This document shows, in pieces, positions 13,252 to 18,729 of a DNA stretch of 19,927 nucleotides. Position numbers and translations under genes: made by a program. The notes below the pieces were generated by a model. It was not told the origin of the DNA. It saw nothing but the letters and a program-made list of their open reading frames with translations, and made no database searches. Every line of letters begins with the position of its first letter. Position 1 is the first letter of the stretch. The DNA comes from Actinomycetota bacterium (lineage in GTDB: Bacteria; Actinomycetota; Acidimicrobiia; Spongiisociales; ZC4RG35): positions 1-19,927 of the forward strand of contig JAPUJM010000136.1 of the NCBI GenBank assembly GCA_027296205.1, given 5' to 3'.

Positions 13252-14100
13252 GTGAGTGAAATGGCTGGCGCTTCTGCACCTGCGACCACGGCCAACCTGG
13301 GCCCGGCGTTCGACTGCATCGGACTGGCACTCAGTCCTAGGTGCGCGGTCCGCGCCCGTGAGGCGGGCGAATGGTCGGTCGAGCACGTGGGTGAGTTTCG
13401 ACCGGGGCCGACGGACGGCGACGGGGTGTTGGTTGCCGCCCGTCAGGTCGTTGGTGAGAGACCCCTTTCCATAGTGGTCGACTCAGAGATTCCCCTGGGC
13501 AAGGGGCTCGGCTCCTCGGCGGCGGCCTACGTCGCTGGAACAGCGGCCGCACTTCGCGCGGTTGGCGAGGATGCGTCCCCGGACCGCGTATTCCGCATGG
13601 CGAAGGAGTTGGAGGGTCACGACGACCAGGTGGGTGCAGCGGTTTATGGCGGTTTGGTCCTGATCCCGGCCGAAGGGCTCCCGATGAGACTCCCCTTCCA
13701 CCCGTCGTTGCGACCGGTGATTGCCGTGCCACCGACGCGTCTGCCCACCTACAAGGCCCGATCGATCCTCGCTGATGAGATACCGATGGATGTCGTGGTG
13801 CGCAGTCTGGCCAGAGTCTCCTCGCTGACGGTCGGCCTCATCACTGCGGATCCCGGCATGCTCTCGGCCGCTCATGGCGACGAGATTCATGAGGCTCCGA
13901 GGGCTCACCTCAGCCCCGAGGTGGGCCATCTCATGGATGTGGCACGACGGGCGGGCGCCCTTCATGTGGCTCGTTCGGGGGCAGGGCCCTCGGTGGTGGC
14001 GATCGCGACATCCGATACGGCTGATCGCGTGGCGGACGCCTTCCGGAAGGAGGGGGTCGGAGTTATCAACGAGCCAATGGACACCTCGGGTTTGGTTTGA
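13252..14100 (+). CDS. thrB: Homoserine kinase
   Basis: Phosphorylates homoserine to O-phosphohomoserine, the penultimate step of threonine synthesis. GHMP kinase with all three motifs: motif 1 ASAPATTANLGPAFDCIGLA (residues 7-26), ATP-binding motif 2 IPLGKGLGSSAAAYVAG (about 80-96), and motif 3 HVARSGAGPSVVAIA near residues 239-253. A further conserved stretch is KELEGHDDQVGAAVYGGLV. 282 aa, a little shorter than typical ThrB (about 300-310). GTG 13252 has a TANNNT box 6 nt upstream. The usual thrA/thrC neighbours are not in the window. Confidence 0.94.
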   Translation: MSEMAGASAPATTANLGPAFDCIGLALSPRCAVRAREAGEWSVEHVGEFRPGPTDGDGVLVAARQVVGERPLSIVVDSEIPLGKGLGSSAAAYVAGTAAALRAVGEDASPDRVFRMAKELEGHDDQVGAAVYGGLVLIPAEGLPMRLPFHPSLRPVIAVPPTRLPTYKARSILADEIPMDVVVRSLARVSSLTVGLITADPGMLSAAHGDEIHEAPRAHLSPEVGHLMDVARRAGALHVARSGAGPSVVAIATSDTADRVADAFRKEGVGVINEPMDTSGLV

Positions 14101-14160
14101 CCTAAACACTGAATAGCGCGACGATGTGCGCTGTCCCCCCCTTTCTTGTGAGGTTTTTGC

Positions 14161-14253
14161 ATGGGCTCGTTGGTCAAGAAGCGTCGAAAGAAGATGTCGA
14201 AGCACAAGTATCGCAAGCGTTTGAAGGCGAATCGCCACAAGCGCAAGAAGTGA
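14161..14253 (+). CDS. 30S ribosomal protein bS22 (AURKAIP1/COX24 domain)
   Basis: A 30-residue, extremely basic peptide beginning MGSLVKKRRKKMSKHKYRKR. It matches the short actinobacterial ribosomal protein known as bS22 (mycobacterial form MGSVIKKRRKRM...), bound to 16S rRNA in mycobacterial ribosome structures. Two-thirds of the residues are Lys or Arg and there is a single frame without interruption. GTGAGG lies 7 nt before ATG 14161. It starts 60 bp after thrB. Easily missed because of its size. Confidence 0.9.
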   Translation: MGSLVKKRRKKMSKHKYRKRLKANRHKRKK

Positions 14254-14352
14254 CATCCTCTCGATAAGTGGAAAAGACCGGTGAGACCCGACAGTCCTGG
14301 GTTCTCGAGGCTGTTTGTCCCGAATGCGGTATCAGGAACCTGAGGTTCGCAA

Positions 14353-15183
14353 TCAAGACTGGTCGCGGAGGAAATCCTCGATTTCCTCCATCAGATGCTC
14401 ATTGTGCTCAATGTCGACATCGGCTTCCTCTTCGAGACGTTCCACGTATTTCTGCAGCTCGTCGTTGCCCTCGAGGGCCTCCTCGACGGTCGACAGAAAT
14501 TGACGGGTCTCCAGAGCCAGGTCACCCATATCCAGGGTGATGCCGGCCAATTCGGCCGCCTTGACAGCGAGGGCCTCGGTAGCCGGTGGGTACTCCTGGT
14601 TTGACAGATAGTGGGGTACGGCGGCCCAGATCGATATCACGTCGATTCCGCCGTTGCCGAGGGCATGATTGAGGACACCGAGAATCCCCGTTGGGCCCTC
14701 GTACCCCGATGGGAGCAGGCCGTGAAGGGCCAGCGTGTCGGGTCGGGTTGATGATCCCACGATGGGCACCGGGAGGGTGTGAGCCACCTGACCGATGAAA
14801 GCACCGATCGTTATCGTCCGGCTCACTCCGAGGGAGGTCAAAGCGTCGACCAGATCGCTGGTGAAGACCTTCCACCGGTAGTGGGGCTCCTCACCGAGGA
14901 CGATGACCACGTCACGCTCATCCCCCCGGACGACATGGATCTCGTTTCGTGGCCATGTGATGCTCCTGACGCCCTCGGAGTCGAGTTGGACCATTGGGCG
15001 CCGAACCTGAAAGTCGAAATGGTCATCGGGATCGATCACTGCGATGATTTCTGCGTCCGAGTGCTCGATGAAAGAGGCGACGGCTTGGCTGGCGGATTCG
15101 CCGGCGTCGCCCCAGCCCTCGAAGGCCATCAGGGCCACAGGGTCGCGGAGCACCGGTCGGTCGAGCCATTGCAGCGAGGCCAT
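14353..15183 (-). CDS. PAC2-family protein (proteasome assembly chaperone-like)
   Basis: 276-residue member of the PAC2 (PF09754) family, conserved in actinobacteria; named after a eukaryotic proteasome assembly chaperone, bacterial role not settled. Landmarks: LRDPVALMAFEGWGDAGESA near the N-terminus, the central VIVLGEEPHYRWKVF, and TITIGAFIGQVAHTLPVPIV followed by GILGVLNHAL. The C-terminal third is acidic and helical. ATG 15183 has TAGGTT 6 nt upstream, fitting a leaderless mRNA. No proteasome genes occur in the window, so the link to proteolysis is only by name. Confidence 0.88.
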   Translation of the reverse strand: MASLQWLDRPVLRDPVALMAFEGWGDAGESASQAVASFIEHSDAEIIAVIDPDDHFDFQVRRPMVQLDSEGVRSITWPRNEIHVVRGDERDVVIVLGEEPHYRWKVFTSDLVDALTSLGVSRTITIGAFIGQVAHTLPVPIVGSSTRPDTLALHGLLPSGYEGPTGILGVLNHALGNGGIDVISIWAAVPHYLSNQEYPPATEALAVKAAELAGITLDMGDLALETRQFLSTVEEALEGNDELQKYVERLEEEADVDIEHNEHLMEEIEDFLRDQS

Positions 15184-15189
15184 ACATCC

Positions 15190-15195
15190 AACCTA
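15190..15195 (-). promoter_or_regulatory. Candidate -10 box for the PAC2 gene (leaderless)
   Basis: TAGGTT on the minus strand, 6 nt before ATG 15183; no Shine-Dalgarno. Confidence 0.45.
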
Positions 15196-15247
15196 CACCC
15201 GTGGACGTTGTATGAAGCCCGAGCGCCCCCAACACAAATACGATGAC

Positions 15248-15357
15248 ATTTCGACGGACAGTTGACGCCGCTCGCGGCGTCCTCGTCCTCGATGCACCGT
15301 TGCGGGTGCGCCTTCGTCCTGCGTTCTGGCGAGGCGACGCCCCTGTCTCGCCGAAAT
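15248..15357. other. Structured element bounded by imperfect inverted repeats
   Basis: The ends ATTTCGACGGACAG (15248-15261) and CTGTCTCGCCGAAAT (15343-15357) pair over 13 of 14-15 positions, with one mismatch and one bulge. Inside are three further inverted repeats: GACGCCG/CGGCGTC (15264-15281, 4-nt loop), GCACC/GGTGC (about 15293-15308) and GGCGAG/CTCGCC (15328-15352, which competes with the outer stem). It lies in the 201-bp gap between copA and the PAC2 gene. It could be a small RNA or leader, a copA terminator region, or a MITE-like repeat; the sequence alone does not decide. Confidence 0.4.
15264..15281. terminator. Perfect 7-bp hairpin downstream of copA
   Basis: GACGCCG, loop CTCG, CGGCGTC. 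GC-rich and tight, about 100 bp after the copA stop, but no U-tract follows on the minus strand. Possible actinobacterial-type terminator, or part of the larger structured element. Confidence 0.35.
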
Positions 15358-15384
15358 ATGAGACCGTACTTATGTTGGAGAGCG

Positions 15385-17574
15385 CTATGTCCAGGGCGTC
15401 TTGAAGCGTTTGAGACGTAGGGCGTTGAGAACAACCGAGACCGAAGAAAAAGCCATTGCCCCGGCGGCGATCATTGGATTGAGGAAACCAAGCGCGGCCA
15501 GGGGGATGGCGGCCGTGTTGTAGCCAAAGGCCCAAAACAGGTTCTGCTTGATCGTTCTGAATGTGGAGCTGGCGAGGTCGATGGCAGCCGGGACGAGTCT
15601 CGGGTCTCCATTCAGGAGAACCACGTCACCTGCCTCGACGGCCACATCGGTCCCCGAGCCCACCGCTATTCCCAGATCGGCCTGTGTCAACGCAGGGGCG
15701 TCGTTGATGCCGTCTCCAACGAAGGCAACCGACTGCCCGAGCTCCTGGTAGGTGCGGACTGTCTCCGCCTTGTCTCCGGGGAGCACCTCCGCCCGTATCT
15801 CACCGATCCCCACCTGGGAGGCGATGCGCTCCGCGGTTCTGGCGTTGTCCCCGGTGATCATTCCGGTCGTGATGCCATCCTTACTCAGAGTCTCGATCGC
15901 CACTCCCGACTCAGGGCGAATGGTGTCTGCGACCGCGATGACGCCCCGGGCCTCGCCATCCCAACCGGCGAGGAAGGCTGTCTTCCCTTCGCTCTCCAGT
16001 GACGCTAAGCGATCCGCCCAACGCTCGGGGACGATCAGACCCTGATCGGCACCCAACTTGGCCTTGCCCACGACGATCTGGCGCCCATCGACTCGTCCGA
16101 TCACGCCGAGTCCGGCGAAGCTCTCGATCGAATCCGGGGTTACCAGATCGATTTCCCTCTCATCGGCCCCGAGTGCAACTGCCTTGCCAATCGGGTGCCC
16201 CGAGGCTGCCTCGACAGAAGCGACCAGCCGGATGAACTCTTCTTCCAGCTCATCGGTTTCCACGTCGGTGAGGGTCATCACCCCGGTTGTGAGCGTGCCC
16301 GTCTTGTCGAAGAGGACCGTGTCGATGTTTCCGGCCTGTTCGAACACCTCAGCGCGCTTGAAGAGGATCCCGAGCTCAGCGCCTCGTCCACTCCCCACCA
16401 TGATCGCGGTGGGGGTGGCCAATCCCAGGGCGCACGGGCAGGCGATGATCAGAACCGCAACCCCGGCCTGAAATGCCGGGCCAATGTCGTTGCCGAGGGC
16501 CAGCCAAACAAGGGTTGTCCCGACGGCGAGGAGCATGACAGTGGGCACGAAGACCCTGGAGACGCGGTCGGCGAGACGTTGCGTTGGCGCCTTGGATCCT
16601 TGGGCTTCCTCGACCATCCGGACGATCGCTGCCAGGGCGGTGTCGGAGCCGACAGCCGTTGCTTTCACCGTCAGGCGAGCTTCCTGGTTGACGGTGCCGC
16701 CGAACACATCGTCGCCTTGTCTCTTGTCGACCGGGAGGGACTCACCGGTGAGCATGGACTCGTCGAGGGATGAGGCTCCGGTTTCGATCAAACCGTCGGT
16801 GGGGATCTTCTCGCCGGGCAGGACGATCATGACATCACCGGGAAGGACCGTCTCGATCGGGACCATCTTCTCTTGACCATCCCTGAGGACCCGAGCCTCT
16901 TTGGCGCCGAGTTCCATGAGACGGTGGACGGCTTCGGAGGCCCGACCTTTGGCGCGAGCCTCGAAGGCGCGCCCGAGAGTGATGAGGCTGATGATCATTC
17001 CGGCGGTCTCGAAGAACACCGGTTGTCCCGCAAAAATCGCCCAAATCGAATAGAGATAGGCAGCGAGCGATCCCAGTGAGATCAGCGTGTCCATGCTTGC
17101 GGTGAAACTGCGCGCTTGGCGGAAGGCGACCGAATGGAACTGCCAACCGCCCCAGGCGACAACGGGGGTGATCAAGACCCATTGCAGAACCTGGTTCCAG
17201 AGGGCATCCGGTCCAAACAAGGCCAACGCCATGACAGGCAGGGTGAGGGTCGCTACCGTCCAGAAGCGTTTCCACTGTGTGCGCTCGTCGTCGTGATAGT
17301 GGTCGACCATGTCGCGGGGCTGGTCCGCGGGATCTCGCTCGTCCAGTCGGTATCCGATCTTCTCGACGGCGGCTGTCAGGGCCGCCGGGTCGGTTTTCGG
17401 ATCGACGCGAACAAGAGCCGTCGCCCCGGCAAGGTTCACCGACGCCGCTTCAACACCCTCCTGACGGTCCAAGACGCGCTCGATTCTGATCGCGCATGTG
17501 GCACAGGTCATCCCGTCGATGTCGAAGAGGATGGTGTCGGTGTCGACGGTCTCCGATAGCTTTTGATCAACCAA
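15385..17574 (-). CDS. copA: Copper-exporting P1B-type ATPase
   Basis: Pumps Cu(I) out of the cytosol at the cost of ATP. One N-terminal heavy-metal domain (DGMTCATCAIRIERVL), then about eight TM helices. Actuator motif SMLTGESLPVDK, TM metal motif IACPCALGLATP, phosphorylation site FDKTGTLTTGV, the ASGHPIGKA His-Pro motif and hinge GDGINDAPALT. The last two TM helices carry YN (FGYNTAAIPL) and MxxSS (AMAFSSVSVV), the signature of Cu(I) specificity. Start: TTG at 17574, overlapping the copZ stop by 8 nt, gives 729 aa and a normal N-terminus. The ATG at 17661 would run through copZ in another frame. Third gene of merR-copZ-copA. Confidence 0.95.
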   Translation of the reverse strand: MVDQKLSETVDTDTILFDIDGMTCATCAIRIERVLDRQEGVEAASVNLAGATALVRVDPKTDPAALTAAVEKIGYRLDERDPADQPRDMVDHYHDDERTQWKRFWTVATLTLPVMALALFGPDALWNQVLQWVLITPVVAWGGWQFHSVAFRQARSFTASMDTLISLGSLAAYLYSIWAIFAGQPVFFETAGMIISLITLGRAFEARAKGRASEAVHRLMELGAKEARVLRDGQEKMVPIETVLPGDVMIVLPGEKIPTDGLIETGASSLDESMLTGESLPVDKRQGDDVFGGTVNQEARLTVKATAVGSDTALAAIVRMVEEAQGSKAPTQRLADRVSRVFVPTVMLLAVGTTLVWLALGNDIGPAFQAGVAVLIIACPCALGLATPTAIMVGSGRGAELGILFKRAEVFEQAGNIDTVLFDKTGTLTTGVMTLTDVETDELEEEFIRLVASVEAASGHPIGKAVALGADEREIDLVTPDSIESFAGLGVIGRVDGRQIVVGKAKLGADQGLIVPERWADRLASLESEGKTAFLAGWDGEARGVIAVADTIRPESGVAIETLSKDGITTGMITGDNARTAERIASQVGIGEIRAEVLPGDKAETVRTYQELGQSVAFVGDGINDAPALTQADLGIAVGSGTDVAVEAGDVVLLNGDPRLVPAAIDLASSTFRTIKQNLFWAFGYNTAAIPLAALGFLNPMIAAGAMAFSSVSVVLNALRLKRFKTPWT

Positions 17575-17776
17575 AGACTGCGTAACCCTGCTCTTCGATG
17601 GTCGCCTTGATGGAGTCGAGTTCGACGGCGCCTTCGTCATAGGCCACGTCGATGGTCGCATCGGAGACCGATACTTCGACGGTCGAGACGCCTCCCATGG
17701 ACCCGACCGCTCCTTCCAGACTGCTCTTGCAGTGACCGCAGTGGACCTCTGGCACCTGAAGTTGTACTTGAGTCAT
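17567..17776 (-). CDS. copZ: CopZ-like copper chaperone (heavy-metal-associated domain)
   Basis: 69-residue single HMA domain that would carry Cu(I) to CopA. The metal loop is VPEVHCGHCKSSLEGAV (CGHC, Cys11 and Cys14). The typical preceding Met is replaced by Val-His. The rest has the ferredoxin-like pattern (STVEVSVSDATIDVAYD, IKATIEEQGYAVF). ATG 17776 has AGGAA about 6 nt upstream and overlaps the merR stop by 4 nt (ATGA). The longer frame to 17827 lies inside merR and is rejected. Confidence 0.92.
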   Translation of the reverse strand: MTQVQLQVPEVHCGHCKSSLEGAVGSMGGVSTVEVSVSDATIDVAYDEGAVELDSIKATIEEQGYAVFG

Positions 17777-18201
17777 TCCGTTCCTGTTCCTTCCATTTGT
17801 AAGTGGGTAGCTGAGATTGTCTGACATCTATTGGGGTTCAGGCAATCGGCCGGATCCAAAGCCTTCGCCTTGACGATCATCTTCTCGAGCAGAGTCTTGG
17901 TGCGATGTAGATCGATGATTTGAGTCTGCACGTCTTCGAGGTGTGACTCCAGAAGACGAACCGTGTGCCCGCACGTGGACTCACCTTCGTCACGAAGCTC
18001 GAGGATGACCTGGATCTCGATGAGCGAGAGCCCGGACGCCTGGGCGTCTTTGATGAATCCCACCCGATCGATGACGGAGGGGTGGTAGCTGCGATAGCCG
18101 TTGGCATGGCGTCCCGGCTCGGGGAGGACTCCGATGTCCTCGTAGTACCGGATTGTCTTGGTCGTCAACCCGGTCTTGTTGGCCAGCTCTCCGATCTTCA
18201 T
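17773..18201 (-). CDS. MerR-family metal-responsive regulator
   Basis: 142 aa. N-terminal winged HTH MKIGELANKTGLTTKTIRYY and NGYRSYHPSVIDRVGFI, then a long dimerisation helix and a C-terminal metal loop DPADCLNPNRC (Cys120, Cys126, spacing C-x5-C versus C-x7-C in E. coli CueR). Position 77 is Cys (ESTCGHT); CueR has Ser there, while divalent-metal sensors have Cys nearby. Context (copZ, Cu-type copA) still favours copper as inducer. ATG 18201 follows a TATGAT box by 6 nt (leaderless) and the family N-terminus. A CueR-like dyad lies upstream. It is the first gene of its own operon, so it is autoregulated. Confidence 0.9.
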   Translation of the reverse strand: MKIGELANKTGLTTKTIRYYEDIGVLPEPGRHANGYRSYHPSVIDRVGFIKDAQASGLSLIEIQVILELRDEGESTCGHTVRLLESHLEDVQTQIIDLHRTKTLLEKMIVKAKALDPADCLNPNRCQTISATHLQMEGTGTE

Positions 18202-18207
18202 ACCCCG

Positions 18208-18213
18208 ATCATA
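18208..18213 (-). promoter_or_regulatory. Candidate -10 box of the merR-copZ-copA operon
   Basis: TATGAT on the minus strand, 6 nt before ATG 18201. The -35 is uncertain: 19-bp spacing gives CTAGTC. A TCGACA at 18245-18250 is a better match but too far away for this -10. Confidence 0.5.
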
Positions 18214-18221
18214 CACCAAAT

Positions 18222-18243
18222 ACCTTCCAGCCGACTAGAAGGT
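18222..18243. promoter_or_regulatory. CueR-like MerR operator dyad
   Basis: ACCTTC (18222-18227) and GAAGGT (18238-18243) are perfect arms of a 22-bp dyad, with AG/CT also paired inside. They match the outer arms of the E. coli CueR site (ACCTTCC...GGAAGGT, 21 bp). It lies just upstream of the merR -10. Confidence 0.7.
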
Positions 18244-18274
18244 TTGTCGAAGACATGATTCGAGGCCAAGCTGA

Positions 18275-18303
18275 GAAAGCCCCGACCGATGGCCGGGGCT
18301 TTC
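18275..18303 (-). terminator. Intrinsic terminator after the small zinc protein gene
   Basis: A perfect 10-bp stem, GAAAGCCCCG (18275-18284) and CGGGGCTTTC (18294-18303), with a 9-nt loop. Read on the minus strand it ends CUUUCUC, a weak U-tract. It separates the zinc-protein gene from the copper operon promoter. Confidence 0.75.
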
Positions 18304-18360
18304 GGGTTGTTCTGGCCGGGAGCCGGGAGGGGGAGAGAACCTGCCCCCAACCAGAAGTTG

Positions 18361-18558
18361 TCAGGCCTCCTGCTCGTCCAAGATCTTCCCACGGACTCGG
18401 GGGAACCGGATCGGGGCATGGGCGTGGCAGTACTCGGCCTTGTTGTATTGGGAAAGCCTGGTTTCGCAACCTGGCTTGGAGCATACGCGATCCTTGGAGA
18501 ATCGCTTCGAGGGTCGCGAGACCCCCTTGATGGCTGCTCCTCTTACTGTGTCAGTCAT
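18361..18558 (-). CDS. Small Cys/His zinc-binding protein, unknown function
   Basis: 65 residues with a basic N-terminal half (SRPSKRFSKDR) and a compact Cys/His motif: Cys26, Cys31, Cys44, with His45 and His47 (RVCSKPGCETRLSQYN, AEYCHAHAP). The C-x4-C-x12-C-x2-H spacing looks like a zinc ribbon or knuckle. It resembles unnamed small actinobacterial proteins I recall, with no known function; nucleic-acid binding is possible from the charge. ATG 18558 has AGGAGGG 7 nt upstream. It has its own promoter candidate and terminator, so it is monocistronic. Confidence 0.8.
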   Translation of the reverse strand: MTDTVRGAAIKGVSRPSKRFSKDRVCSKPGCETRLSQYNKAEYCHAHAPIRFPRVRGKILDEQEA

Positions 18559-18625
18559 ATCTGGCCCTCCTGATATGGGCCGGTATCGATCAAACGTCCT
18601 TTTGCTTCAGGTGATTCCCTCAGAG

Positions 18626-18655
18626 ATTATCCCTGATAAGTGACCGTGCACCCAA
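18626..18655 (-). promoter_or_regulatory. Candidate promoter of the small zinc protein gene
   Basis: On the minus strand TTGGGT (18650-18655), an 18-bp spacer and GATAAT (18626-18631), giving a leader of about 60 nt. TTATC/GATAA arms (18628-18640) overlap the -10. Confidence 0.4.
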
Positions 18656-18674
18656 ATAGTGCCAGCCCGACCCG

Positions 18675-18688
18675 TTAACCGGGGTTAA
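18675..18688. repeat. Palindrome TTAACC-GG-GGTTAA
   Basis: Perfect 6-bp arms around GG in the gap between the M3 peptidase stop and the zinc-protein promoter. Operator-like; no U-tract, so a poor terminator. Confidence 0.4.
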
Positions 18689-18729
18689 ATCAACCCGTCG
18701 ATTATCGGTATTTGGACGTTCCGATCCTC

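Noticed and set aside
14336..14348. GAACC-TGA-GGTTC hairpin between bS22 and the PAC2 gene
   Set aside because: Only 5 bp with a 3-nt loop and no U-tract; too weak to call a terminator.
14268..14540. Plus-strand frame with CPEC...CAQC, zinc-ribbon-like
   Set aside because: Most of it is antisense to the well-supported PAC2 C-terminus, there is no Shine-Dalgarno or TANNNT box, and the second half is Arg/Pro-rich shadow sequence.
15129..15434. Minus-strand frames in the copA-PAC2 gap
   Set aside because: They overlap both flanking genes, lack start signals and show no domain; the gap is better described as a structured element.
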